NCBI GenBank assembly: GCA_024280885.1
Contig: JAJRPF010000016.1
Location: 52,036-116,035 of the forward strand
Direction: 5' to 3'
Source of the DNA: Planctomycetota bacterium
GTDB lineage: Bacteria > Planctomycetota > JAJSAM01 > JAJVHW01
Length of the DNA stretch: 64,000 bases
Shown: piece after piece, positions 9,322-18,034 of the stretch
How positions within the stretch are numbered: the first letter of the stretch is position 1
How the letters are laid out: every line of letters begins with the position of its first letter
Translations under genes and position numbers: made by a program
Notes under the pieces: model-generated
Database searches by the model: none
The model's input: only the letters and a program-made list of their open reading frames with translations
Told to the model about the DNA's origin: nothing

Positions 9322-9843
9322 TCAGTCGATCGCCTGCACGTCCTCGTCGTTTGGGAAAAGGGCCTTCACGATCGTGAGGAGTTGCGGGCGCGCGTCGTCG
9401 AAGTCCTCGACGCTGATGCGCTTGCCGTGGCGGTGGATCGTCAGCATGTTGCTCGTGAAGTCGAGCGCGATGTCGACCCGGGATACGTCGCGCGTGAAGC
9501 GCAACCCGATCGTGGGCAGATACGGGTCGCTCTTCGTGCGGCGCCAGTCATACGTAGCCGCGTCAGAGAGCAGCGTGGAGAGCTGCGCGGCGACGTCTTT
9601 CGGGATTGGGATCGGACCGGCGGTGACGGCATGGATCCCGACATACGCGATGCCGGGTTCCGCGCCGTGCGCCTTCGGAGAGACGCGGAAGGCATCGACG
9701 CGGGTCGGTTCGGTCAGCGCCTGGACGCTCCCCGGGCCGCCGTAGAGCTGCGTGATGCGCCAATCCGGACCGCTGCGGCGACAGGCGCCGCTCGTCAGCG
9801 CGACCACCGCAAGCAGCGCCGCACTCGCAAGCGCGCGGCTCAT
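9322..9843 (-). CDS. Hypothetical lipoprotein
   Basis: The 173-residue protein has a lipoprotein signal peptide with lipobox TSGAC (Cys21). The mature part is mixed alpha/beta without a recognised family. It includes the segments VDIALDFTSNMLTIHRHG and a C-terminal acidic stretch, PNDEDVQ. The ATG overlaps the stop of the upstream hydrolase gene by ATGA, which fixes the start and implies translational coupling. The protein is probably exported and lipid-anchored together with the secreted hydrolase, perhaps as a partner. That relation is inferred from coupling only. Confidence 0.75.
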   Translation of the reverse strand: MSRALASAALLAVVALTSGACRRSGPDWRITQLYGGPGSVQALTEPTRVDAFRVSPKAHGAEPGIAYVGIHAVTAGPIPIPKDVAAQLSTLLSDAATYDWRRTKSDPYLPTIGLRFTRDVSRVDIALDFTSNMLTIHRHGKRISVEDFDDARPQLLTIVKALFPNDEDVQAID

Positions 9844-11276
9844 CGTTCGCCGTCCCACAGGTCCGACCACATCAAGCGTGGCACCTTCACGTTCACGTAC
9901 GCCTCGTAGGCATCGGTCGGGTCCATGCGTCGGCCGGCGGTCACCATGAGCGCCCACAGGGAGCGCCTGACCCGGCCCTCGAAGAGCACCGCGTCGCCGG
10001 AGGTCACCTTGATCGGTTGGGCGAGATTCACCATCTCCGGCGAGAGCAGGATGCGCAGCTCGAACTCCTTCGGCTCCTTGCGTCCCGGCGCCATCTTGGA
10101 GGTCGCGGTGACGTCGAAGTGGTTGGCGCCCACGAGCTTGGCGTGGAAGCGCCACGCTGACTTCGGATCCTTGTGGAAGAGCCAGTAGCTGCGCGTTTTC
10201 CAGGGCCACCACGTCTCCCAGACCACCTCGTCGGGAAACGTCACGCGACGCTGCTTCGCCATCCACTTGATGATCGGTCGGACACCATCGCTCGGCAGCG
10301 CGTGCTTGATGCCCGTCACCCGGTCGTAGTCGAACGCGTAGTGCCCTGGAAAGAGGGTCTGCAACCGCTTGAGATAGCCGGTTGCAATGTCATCCGGATG
10401 CACCGCTTCGTTCTCGTCGTCGTCGCTGTGATGGATGTGATACGGGACATGCATCAGGTTGGGGATGACGCCCTCCATCAGGCCTTCGTAGTCGGACAGC
10501 GGTGTCAGGCGCTTGTTCCTCGTGCCCGCACGCATGTACGGCATGACGCTGCCAGCGAGCGGCGCCGCAGCGGCCCACATGTCGGCGTTGCGACCACCGA
10601 GCATCCACGACGCATCGCCGCCCATCGAGTGACCGGCGATGCAGATGCGCAGCGGGTCGATGTCGAATGTGCGCTTTGCGGCGTCGATGAGCTCGAGCAC
10701 CATCTGCTCTTCGGGCTCCTCGTTCCACGCGGAGCTGACCTTCGTCATGACCTCGGGCGAGATGACGGTGAAGCCGGACGACGTCGCGCTGCCCCAGGTG
10801 CCGTGCGCGCCTCCCGCGTCGCCCTGTCCCTCGCCGCCGCCGTGCAACGAGAGTAGGAGCCCGCCGCCCTTCTTGCCCTTCGATACGATGTAGCGGCCCT
10901 TCTTCGAGTCCTTGTCGTAGAAGTACCCCTGCCCCTTCTTCTTCAGCTTGGGGCCGATCTTCTTCCGCATCTTGAGCATGTACTCGAGGAGCGGGGCGAC
11001 GGACGACGCGGGGATGGCGGCCTCGGTCTCGACCCTGTTCTCGACCAGCAGCATCGCGCCGTCGGGGAACTTGGACTCGGCGGCTGCGGCGAATTCGTCG
11101 CAGAGCGCCTTGAGCGCCTTCATCCGGTCGGGCGACAGTTCCGCGGTTGCGTCATCCTGAGTCGCGCCGTCTTGGGCAGCGCCGTCCTGGGCAGCAAGAG
11201 GCGGTGTCGTACCGATGGACAGCGCCAACGCGGCGACGAGTGCGGCGCGTATCGGCGTCAAAGAGCGAGCGTGCAT
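9840..11276 (-). CDS. Exported alpha/beta hydrolase (esterase / prolyl-oligopeptidase-like)
   Basis: The 478-residue product has a signal peptide (about 1-30, ending near PLAAQD) and a Lys-rich segment (about 95-125). An alpha/beta hydrolase core follows with an oxyanion-region motif, LLLSLHGGGEGQG, and the nucleophile elbow GHSMGGDAS with Ser217. A late histidine in TGIKHALPS is a plausible member of the triad. The C-terminal third (about 350-478) looks like a beta-rich appended domain. The family includes PHB-depolymerase-like and feruloyl-type esterases; the substrate cannot be told from sequence. The gene is cotranscribed with the downstream lipoprotein (ATGA overlap) and lies 41 bases after the 1299-aa repeat protein. 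Confidence 0.85.
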   Translation of the reverse strand: MHARSLTPIRAALVAALALSIGTTPPLAAQDGAAQDGATQDDATAELSPDRMKALKALCDEFAAAAESKFPDGAMLLVENRVETEAAIPASSVAPLLEYMLKMRKKIGPKLKKKGQGYFYDKDSKKGRYIVSKGKKGGGLLLSLHGGGEGQGDAGGAHGTWGSATSSGFTVISPEVMTKVSSAWNEEPEEQMVLELIDAAKRTFDIDPLRICIAGHSMGGDASWMLGGRNADMWAAAAPLAGSVMPYMRAGTRNKRLTPLSDYEGLMEGVIPNLMHVPYHIHHSDDDENEAVHPDDIATGYLKRLQTLFPGHYAFDYDRVTGIKHALPSDGVRPIIKWMAKQRRVTFPDEVVWETWWPWKTRSYWLFHKDPKSAWRFHAKLVGANHFDVTATSKMAPGRKEPKEFELRILLSPEMVNLAQPIKVTSGDAVLFEGRVRRSLWALMVTAGRRMDPTDAYEAYVNVKVPRLMWSDLWDGER

Positions 11277-11317
11277 GCGACCGAGGATCGCCGACGCGGC
11301 CGACCGCGGGAAGGAAC

Positions 11318-14300
11318 TCACTCCGCGGCCTGGAGCGATACCCCTGTCTCGCCGCCCTTGAGCGTCCCGGCCTGCACAGTGTTCCACGAGTTCTCGTTGC
11401 GGATGCGCACCGTCGCCCTGTACGTCGCGCCTTCTTCCATCCCACTCGCAGTGAACGCGCCGTTGGCGTCGGTGCGCGCGCGGACGCTCGTCAGGCCCTG
11501 ACGATCGACGGGGCTGAGGAAGAGCCAGGCGTTCTTCATCACGGCTCCCGAGGCATCGGTGACCGTCCCGGATGCGCTCACGCCGTCGCGAACGCTCAGA
11601 CGCACTCCACTGGCTCCGGTGGCCACGCCCTTCTGCTCGGACCCGATCTTGCCACTCGCGCTGACAGAGAGGGTGTACGTCTTCCCGTCCTCCAGCCCGG
11701 TCATTTCGAATTCGCCGCTCTCGTTCGTAACCGCACGTGCAGAGCGCCCCCCGCCGTCCGGGCGTCCCCGCACGCTCGCGCGGTTGACCGGCCCGTCCGG
11801 GCCCACCACGGTGCCGGAGATCTTGGCGCCCTCGGTTGCCGTCAGTGTGATGCCACTCGAACCGGCGGCTACGTCCTGGCCGCCCTCGAGCACCATCTGC
11901 TTGTTCGTCCCGTTGCCCCACGTGTTCATCGTGAGGCGGTAGCGGCCCGGCTTCAGGCCTCCGATGTTGAATTTCCCGGTCGGCTCGACCGGCGAGTTGC
12001 CCATTCCGCCGCCGCCGGGCTCGCCCTCCTGCGCGATTCGCTGGGCCGACACCCAGGCGTTCTGGATCGGGTCACCCGCTGCGGTCTTGATCGTCCCGTC
12101 GATCGAGAGCCCGGACTCGAGAACGATGGCCAGTCCACTCGTTCCGGGTTGGACGTCCTTCATGGTCAGTGGCGTGAGTGAGCCGCCACCGAAGCGGTTG
12201 GCGTTGACTTGCAGTGTGTACGCACCGGAGTCGGGCGCCAGGCCGAGCAACTCGAACGTGCCGTCGGGCTTTGTGCGCGCGTTGACGTTCGTTCCGCCGC
12301 TCTTGCGATCCTGCGGGTTCGCGTTGATCCACGCATTGCCGACTGGATCACCACCCGACGTGCTGACGGTGCCTGTGATCTTGAGCCCGGGCTGCACGAC
12401 GAGTCGCACGTCGACGCTGCCCGCAGGAGTCGGAGGCGACGTCAGCGGCCGGATATTGGCCGTCCCGCCCCAGCCGTTCTGGACGGAGAGCAGGTATTGC
12501 CCGCGTTTCAACTTCTGGAACTCGAAGCGACCCTCGCCGTCGGTCATCGAGTTCCCGGCGCCGCCGCCTCTTCCGCGGCCGATTGGGCTGTTCGAGGCTC
12601 CGTTCTCGGAGGCTCGCGCCGTCACGTTGACCCCGACCACGGGCTTGCCGTCGCTATAGAAGACACGACCCGAGATCGACAGCTCGGGCTCCAGCGCAAC
12701 GGTCACCGTGCCAGTCCCCGGCGTCCGGGCGTCGGTCGCTCCGGCGACGTACCCCTCGGCCTGTGCCTTGATACTCTGATCGCCCTTCGGCAGGCCGCCG
12801 ACCATAAAGTTGCCTTCGGCGTCGGTGATGGCGACGACCGCCGACGAACCGCCACCGCGGCCCCCGAATGAAGTCACCATCCCGTCGAGCATCATCACTT
12901 CTTGCTGCATGCCGTTGCCCCGGCCCCCGCTGGCACTGACGCGCACACGCGCCCCCGCGATCCCGGCGCCGGTGCGATCGTCCGTCACGCGGCCTCTGAG
13001 CTCGTAGCCCGAACCCAGTTCGACGTCGGTCTCGTAGGCGGTCTTGCCTTCTGCGAGCGTGATGCGTTTCGACGTGCCGACCGGCTGCCCGGGCGCCTCG
13101 GCCCGCACGGTGAAGCTGCCCTTGACCATGGGGACGGAGGCCTGGAACGAGCCATCGGGGAGGACGGGATGCGCCTCCGCGTTCTGCCCGGGCATGCCCG
13201 GGCTGAAGAAGCGCACATTCCCGCGGTCCGGCGCCGCGACGATCTTGACGACCGTGTCAGTCGGTAGCTTGTCGCCCGATACCGTGACGTGCCCCGTCAC
13301 GACAGGCCATGCCTGCATGACCACGATGGCCTCCGTGGCCGGGCCATCGACCGTGATCTGAACGGGCTCACGCGGGAGCGCGCCGAACCCCGGCTTCGAG
13401 GCTTGAAGCGTCACGGCGCCCGGCGCGGGCAGCCCTGAGAGCGTGTAGCTCCCGTCGGTCGCGCTCACCGTGCTGTTCCCGCGCGCGCCCCAACCAAAGT
13501 TCCCCGAGATCTGAGCCACGACCCGGGCACCGGCAACCGGGGTCCCGTCCGCCAACTCGATGCGTCCGGAAATGCTGGTGCCGCTCGCCAGGCGGATATC
13601 GATGACGGTCTTCTTGCCGGTCTCGACCTTCCCACTGAGCGCCTCCGGCGCCGAGCCGCTCTGGAGCGCGAGCCACCAGTTGCTCGGGAAGTCCGGCGTG
13701 TGAAGCCCCTCGGCCGTGGCCTTGACCAGGACCCGACCCTCGCCGAGATCCTTGACGCTGTACTTGCCCTGGGCGTCGGTCTTCACATTCTTCTGATTGA
13801 AATTCCCGCCCTGCTGCTCGTACATGATCGTGACCTGCGCGGCAGCGACCGGCCCACTCGGACCCGTGATCGTGCCTTCCAATACGGCGCCCTGCGTCAT
13901 CTCGACATCGCGCTCGACGACGGAGCCCTCGCGGAACGCCGTTCCACCGCGCTGCGCCGCATCGACGACCTGCACGAGCCCATCCTTGGTTACCTGCACC
14001 TGATTGACGTTGCCCTCGGGCAGGTCGTCGATGGTGTAGCGCCCCTCTTCGTCTGAGGTGGCCTCGGACGATCGACCGCCGGAAGCGCCGTACGCCCACG
14101 CGCGGATCGTCGCACCGGCGACGGGCGTGCCCGAGTCCTTCATCTTCACGACGCCCGTCAGCGTGCCGCCGCGGCGCAGGATGATGTCGAAGGCCGGAAC
14201 ATCGGGAATGCGGATGCGGTCGATCTGCGCCGGTACGGACCCAGGTGGCGCGGCCATGATGGTCGTGTCGCCGGCCGGGAGTCCGTCAATCGCGTAGGTG

Positions 14301-15217
14301 CCGTCCTCGACGGTCATTGCGCGTGCCCGCAGAGGCGCTGCCGCGACGTTCCAATTGTTGCCGTCCTTCCCCGCGAGTACGAGCGCGCCGGAGACCGGCC
14401 CACCCTCGTCGTCGAGCACGCGTCCTACGAGCCGATAGCCGGTCCCGAGGTAGAGTGTGATGGGGGCGACTTCCTCGCGGGCGCGGAGCCTTCGACCGGC
14501 CTTTCCGGCGCGGGCGTAGCCGTCCTTCTGCGCGAGGAACGTCCATGACCCCGCGGCCAGGTCGTCGAACGTCGCCGAGCCGTCGGCTCCAGTCGTCACG
14601 CGGGCGACAGGCACGGGCTCCTGCCCGATCTGCGCCATCGCCTTCGACCAGTCGAAGCCGGCCCCCATCTCCGGGGCGGCGAACGCGAGGATCTCCGCGC
14701 CCTCGATTGGGACGTCTGCCAGGCTGCGCACGTGGATCTCGACAGAGACGGCGGCGTCGAGGAGCAGGATGCCGACGTCGCGCTCCTCCTTGCGGTCGAG
14801 CGCGATGCCCGGCAGCCGGACGGTCGCGAAGCCCTCGGCGGCAACGACGACTTCGTACGGTCCGCCGGCGGGGAGTCCTTCGAGGCGGAAGCGGCCGTCG
14901 TCACCGGTCGTGGCTTCGACCTGCAGACCGCCGTCGCCCGTGACGAGAACAGCTTGGTTTGCGACGGGCGTATCGCCCCCGTCACGGCGGACCTCGCCCG
15001 TGATGAGCGCTCCGCCCTGGCGCGTCGTGCGGCGTCGTCCCGCGTTCGGCGCACTCTTGGGGGCGTCCTTCTCAGGCGCCGTTACGACGTCCGCCTCGGG
15101 AGGCGTATCGCCGGGCTCGACGGGCCCCGGATCGGACATGACGAAGAAGAGCGCCGTGCCCATCAACGCGGCGAGCAGCGCTCCAATACCCAAGAGCACG
15201 CGAATTTGGCGAGACAT
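11318..15217 (-). CDS. Giant protein of carboxypeptidase-regulatory-like repeats, second copy
   Basis: The 1299-residue product starts at an ATG with a near-perfect ribosome site, GGAGGTGACG. It has an N-terminal anchor helix (about 4-24, IRVLLGIGALLAALMGTALF), a Pro/Asp-rich spacer, then about a dozen CarboxypepD_reg-like beta-sandwich modules with repeated G-x-V-x-D-x-x-G-x-P-V-x-G-A and D-x-x-G-x-(F/Y)-x-(I/L)-x-x-L patterns. The architecture matches the gene at 4941-8906. The inserted loops here are instead rich in Gly, Asn, Arg and Ser, for example IGRGRGGGAGN. No enzyme domain is visible. It heads a probable operon with the exported hydrolase (gap 41 bases) and its coupled lipoprotein, which suggests a shared task at the cell surface. 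Confidence 0.85.
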   Translation of the reverse strand: MSRQIRVLLGIGALLAALMGTALFFVMSDPGPVEPGDTPPEADVVTAPEKDAPKSAPNAGRRRTTRQGGALITGEVRRDGGDTPVANQAVLVTGDGGLQVEATTGDDGRFRLEGLPAGGPYEVVVAAEGFATVRLPGIALDRKEERDVGILLLDAAVSVEIHVRSLADVPIEGAEILAFAAPEMGAGFDWSKAMAQIGQEPVPVARVTTGADGSATFDDLAAGSWTFLAQKDGYARAGKAGRRLRAREEVAPITLYLGTGYRLVGRVLDDEGGPVSGALVLAGKDGNNWNVAAAPLRARAMTVEDGTYAIDGLPAGDTTIMAAPPGSVPAQIDRIRIPDVPAFDIILRRGGTLTGVVKMKDSGTPVAGATIRAWAYGASGGRSSEATSDEEGRYTIDDLPEGNVNQVQVTKDGLVQVVDAAQRGGTAFREGSVVERDVEMTQGAVLEGTITGPSGPVAAAQVTIMYEQQGGNFNQKNVKTDAQGKYSVKDLGEGRVLVKATAEGLHTPDFPSNWWLALQSGSAPEALSGKVETGKKTVIDIRLASGTSISGRIELADGTPVAGARVVAQISGNFGWGARGNSTVSATDGSYTLSGLPAPGAVTLQASKPGFGALPREPVQITVDGPATEAIVVMQAWPVVTGHVTVSGDKLPTDTVVKIVAAPDRGNVRFFSPGMPGQNAEAHPVLPDGSFQASVPMVKGSFTVRAEAPGQPVGTSKRITLAEGKTAYETDVELGSGYELRGRVTDDRTGAGIAGARVRVSASGGRGNGMQQEVMMLDGMVTSFGGRGGGSSAVVAITDAEGNFMVGGLPKGDQSIKAQAEGYVAGATDARTPGTGTVTVALEPELSISGRVFYSDGKPVVGVNVTARASENGASNSPIGRGRGGGAGNSMTDGEGRFEFQKLKRGQYLLSVQNGWGGTANIRPLTSPPTPAGSVDVRLVVQPGLKITGTVSTSGGDPVGNAWINANPQDRKSGGTNVNARTKPDGTFELLGLAPDSGAYTLQVNANRFGGGSLTPLTMKDVQPGTSGLAIVLESGLSIDGTIKTAAGDPIQNAWVSAQRIAQEGEPGGGGMGNSPVEPTGKFNIGGLKPGRYRLTMNTWGNGTNKQMVLEGGQDVAAGSSGITLTATEGAKISGTVVGPDGPVNRASVRGRPDGGGRSARAVTNESGEFEMTGLEDGKTYTLSVSASGKIGSEQKGVATGASGVRLSVRDGVSASGTVTDASGAVMKNAWLFLSPVDRQGLTSVRARTDANGAFTASGMEEGATYRATVRIRNENSWNTVQAGTLKGGETGVSLQAAE

Positions 15218-15546
15218 CGTCACCTCCATGATCCGGACCCCAAGTCCAGATCCCACCTAAGGGCCCGCGCAAAAACAACTTCCGGGATTCGGGCGGCTGC
15301 GACGGCGCAGGACTGTGTTGCCTCTCCTCCCCGACTCGGCTCCGCAATGAGTCGCGTCGTCGATGCGCCTTGTCCTGCACCGCCTCGCTCGCCCTCGGTC
15401 CCTGGAACTTGTTCTTGCGCGAACCCCATCCATTGGACGCGCAAGCGTGCCCCGTTGTCTCCGGAATCGTCGAATCCGGATGTCACGAATGTGCAACGGT
15501 CGCATTCGACGTCCCGCGCGTCCGCGCCAGAGAGGCCGCGACGCCC
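15218..15546. other. Intergenic region without a recognisable gene
   Basis: The 329 bases separate two minus-strand genes. The part next to 15217 should hold the promoter of the repeat-protein operon; a stretch with TTGTTTTTGC on the minus strand (around 15270) is the only AT-rich patch. Short self-complementary motifs TCCGGA occur around 15458-15480. No tRNA-like or conserved coding pattern was found. Confidence 0.5.
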
Positions 15547-16050
15547 TCAGCGCAGGCGCGTGATCACGTGGAATCCGAACGGACTGCGCGCGGGGTCATA
15601 GCTGACCACTCCGAACTCACCAGGCTGGAGTTGGAACGCCAGATCGCCGAACCCGCGCGCGAGTTTCACGCGCTCGATCTCCTGCGCCGTCTCGGTCGCC
15701 GCGCCGAAGTTCGCGATCGCCAGGACCCCAGCGTTGCCTCGGTCGTCGCCGTAGAGCATGACGAGTTGGCCGAAGTCCTCGCCTGCCTGCGCCTTGGCGA
15801 GCACCGTCTCGGCCAATGCGCGCGCCTGATCGAGCGAGCGCGTGACGCCGGCGATCCCTGCGTCGTCGTGCGCGAGAAGGACGTGCTGCACGACGACATG
15901 CGCGTTGGGGCGGGGCCCCTCGGTCTCGCGTACTGCGGTCTCATCGATCTCGGCGGGCGCGAAGCCGAGCTGTTGGCAGCCACCGAGCGCGCCCAGCGGC
16001 AACGCGAGCAGCGCGACGAGCAGGGCGGATGGGGCAGTGCGACTCTTCAC
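15547..16050 (-). CDS. PpiC-type (parvulin) peptidyl-prolyl isomerase lipoprotein
   Basis: The 167-residue protein begins at a GTG preceded by GGAGGTTCCC and has a lipobox ending at Cys25 (LGALGGC). The mature part is a single parvulin domain. It shows VVQHVLLAHDDA at the start, the helix AETVLAKAQAGEDFGQLVM, then GFGDLAFQLQPGEFG and the terminal strand SPFGFHVITRLR typical of rotamase. Parvulin lipoproteins assist folding of exported proteins at the membrane, which fits the surrounding exported repeat proteins. The insertion ARGFGDLAF is somewhat diverged from the common KGGDLGFF. The gene has its own leader region and stands next to an oppositely oriented lipoprotein gene. Confidence 0.85.
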   Translation of the reverse strand: MKSRTAPSALLVALLALPLGALGGCQQLGFAPAEIDETAVRETEGPRPNAHVVVQHVLLAHDDAGIAGVTRSLDQARALAETVLAKAQAGEDFGQLVMLYGDDRGNAGVLAIANFGAATETAQEIERVKLARGFGDLAFQLQPGEFGVVSYDPARSPFGFHVITRLR

Positions 16051-16122
16051 GGGAACCTCCAGGATCGAGCGCGGATGGTACTTCGCGGGCGGCGCGCGCC
16101 AAGGGGATGCGTCGAGTGTTCG

Positions 16123-16150
16123 TTGCCCGACGTCTCCGGGAGGTTATACG
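16123..16150 (+). promoter_or_regulatory. Candidate sigma-70-type promoter of the Gly/Met-rich lipoprotein gene
   Basis: TTGCCC (16123-16128) and TATACG (16145-16150) are separated by 16 bases and match the -35 and -10 consensus at four of six positions each. The start codon at 16177 lies about 20 bases past the expected transcription start. This is seen by eye only; the sigma specificity of this organism is unknown. Confidence 0.35.
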
Positions 16151-16176
16151 TTCGGCGGCCCGATCTGGAGGTTGCC

Positions 16177-16902
16177 ATGCGAATCACGTCTCTCGTCCTT
16201 GTCTCGTCACTCTGCGTCTCGTTGCTCTGCTTTGCCACCGCTGGCTGCGATACCGGCAGGAAGGCTCCTCCGGCTTCTCCAGGGGCCTCGACTGCGCTGC
16301 CTGCTGACGGCGGGCAACTGCCCGCGGGCCACCCGCCGATCGACGGCGGGATGGGCGGCATGGCCGGGTCCGGGATGCCGGGGTCTGGAATGGGCGGATC
16401 TGGCATGGGTGGTTCGATGGGCGGCGCACGCGCACCCGCTGCGCGTGGGGCGAAGCCGCTGACGTGGACCGTGCCGAGCGGTTGGACGGAGATGCCGCCG
16501 TCCAGCTCGATGCGTCTCGCGCAATTTGAGGTCGCGAACGTCGACGGGAAGCCGATCGAGTGCAAGGTGTTCGGCGGCATCCTGGGCGGCGTCGATGGCA
16601 ACATCGAGCGCTGGGTCGGCCAGTTCAAGACGGCCGCGGGAGGCTCGGTCTCGGATGCGGCGAAGATCTCGGAAGCGAGCGTGAACGGTCTGAAGATCAC
16701 GACTCTCGACGTCAGCGGAGTCTTCGGCGGAGGGATGGGCGCGTCGGCATCCGGCGCCCCCGGAGAGTCACGCATGCTCGCCGCCATCGTCGAGGGCGCC
16801 AGCACCGCCGTCCAGGTCCAGATGGTCGGCCCAGCAAACGTCATCGCCGAACACGCCGCCCGCTTCCAGGAGTTCGTAAACTCCCTAGCCCCAGCGAAGT
16901 AG
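16177..16902 (+). CDS. Lipoprotein with Gly/Met-rich linker, unknown function
   Basis: The 241-residue product has a lipoprotein signal with Cys24 (FATAGC). Next is a low-complexity region (about 45-85) made of short Gly-Met-Ser-Gly units such as GSGMGGSGMGG, then a folded domain of about 150 residues. That domain starts LTWTVPSGWTEMPPSSSMRL and ends with ARFQEFVNSLAP. Domains with a VPxGWxE start and a final helix of this kind occur in uncharacterised planctomycete lipoproteins. The function is unknown. The start is set by GGAGG five bases upstream of the ATG. The end is only 8 bases from the convergent fbp stop. Confidence 0.75.
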   Translation: MRITSLVLVSSLCVSLLCFATAGCDTGRKAPPASPGASTALPADGGQLPAGHPPIDGGMGGMAGSGMPGSGMGGSGMGGSMGGARAPAARGAKPLTWTVPSGWTEMPPSSSMRLAQFEVANVDGKPIECKVFGGILGGVDGNIERWVGQFKTAAGGSVSDAAKISEASVNGLKITTLDVSGVFGGGMGASASGAPGESRMLAAIVEGASTAVQVQMVGPANVIAEHAARFQEFVNSLAPAK

Positions 16903-16910
16903 CTGGCCCC

Positions 16911-17903
16911 TCACCCGTTCAGCCGCGCGAACGCATCCTCGACATCCACCCGGCTCCCGATAAACAACGGGGTCCGCTCGTGCAGCTTCGTCGCGACCTT
17001 GTCCAGGATGCGCACCTTCCCATCATGTGCGCCGCCGCCCGCCTTCTCGGCCAGGAACGCCAGCGGAGCGGCTTCGTACATCAGGCGCAGCTTGCCTTCC
17101 GGCTTCTCGCGCTCGCCCGGGTACATGAAGATGCCGCCCTTGATCAGCGTGCGATGGAAGTCGGCGATCAGAGACCCGACGTAGCGCGCCGTGCGCTTCT
17201 CGCCTCCGACGTCGTCGTCGCGGAAACGCCGCGCCACGGCCACCATCGCGTCACTCCAATGCGGCTGGCGTGACTGGTTGCAGCTATAGCTCTTGCCCAC
17301 CTCCGGCATCTGCATATCCGGGTGCGTGAGGAAGAACTCGCCGATCTCCGACTGGAGCGTGAAGCCCTGCACCTTCGAGTCTTCGGTGGCGAGCACGAGG
17401 ATCGTCGAGGCGCCGTACATCACGTAGCCGGCAGCGACCTGTTCGCGGCCGGGGCGGAAGAGGTCGGTCAGGCGACCGCGGTCGTTCGGGCGCTGACGGT
17501 AGATCCCGAAGATCGAGCCGACGGTGACGTTCACGTCGATATTCGAGGAGCCGTCAAGCGGGTCGTAGAAGATCGTGTAGTGGCCCTGACCCGAGTGATC
17601 AGAGACGTACTCGGGCTCCTCGCGCTCCTCGGAGACCATCGTCGAGACCAGATCCGATGTCCCCATCGCATCGAGGAAGAGCTCGTCGGCCACGATATCG
17701 AGCTTGGCCTGCTCTTCGCCCTGGACGTTCGTCGCGCCCGCGTGACCCACAAGGCCGGTCAGCGGCGCCTGCGAGACCTCGTGGGCGATCATGCGCGCTG
17801 CCAGGGAGACGTGCGTGAGGAGAGTGGACAACTGACCCCGCGCGCCCGGGTGCATGGATTGCTGGCGCAGGACCCATGCCGTGAGACTCATGCCGACCTT
17901 CAC
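16911..17903 (-). CDS. fbp: Fructose-1,6-bisphosphatase class I
   Basis: The 330-residue enzyme removes the 1-phosphate of fructose 1,6-bisphosphate in gluconeogenesis. Family hallmarks are NVQGEEQAKLDIVADE, the metal-binding SEEREEP, YDPLDGSSNIDVN, and the substrate site KLRLMYEAAPLAFLAEKAGG. Length matches E. coli Fbp (332 aa). The GTG at 17903 is preferred because GGGAGG sits five bases upstream and the product then aligns with the usual N-terminus; an ATG at 17891 would drop four residues. The gene is divergent from the TPR lipoprotein gene, and the 131-base gap must hold both promoters. Confidence 0.96.
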   Translation of the reverse strand: MKVGMSLTAWVLRQQSMHPGARGQLSTLLTHVSLAARMIAHEVSQAPLTGLVGHAGATNVQGEEQAKLDIVADELFLDAMGTSDLVSTMVSEEREEPEYVSDHSGQGHYTIFYDPLDGSSNIDVNVTVGSIFGIYRQRPNDRGRLTDLFRPGREQVAAGYVMYGASTILVLATEDSKVQGFTLQSEIGEFFLTHPDMQMPEVGKSYSCNQSRQPHWSDAMVAVARRFRDDDVGGEKRTARYVGSLIADFHRTLIKGGIFMYPGEREKPEGKLRLMYEAAPLAFLAEKAGGGAHDGKVRILDKVATKLHERTPLFIGSRVDVEDAFARLNG

Positions 17904-18034
17904 TGCTGCCTCCCTCGCCGCCTGCGCGGATCGTCTCATTCCGATGAACGCTGAAGCTAATGGAGCCGCTACGCTCGCCGGGGACGATTCCGATCCCCGC
18001 CCGAACGCCGCACTACCCAAGGAGCGCTCCCGAC

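Noticed and set aside
12209..12871. Plus-strand frames opposite the second giant repeat protein
   Set aside because: No ribosome sites, no recognisable motif, and composition typical of a shadow frame.
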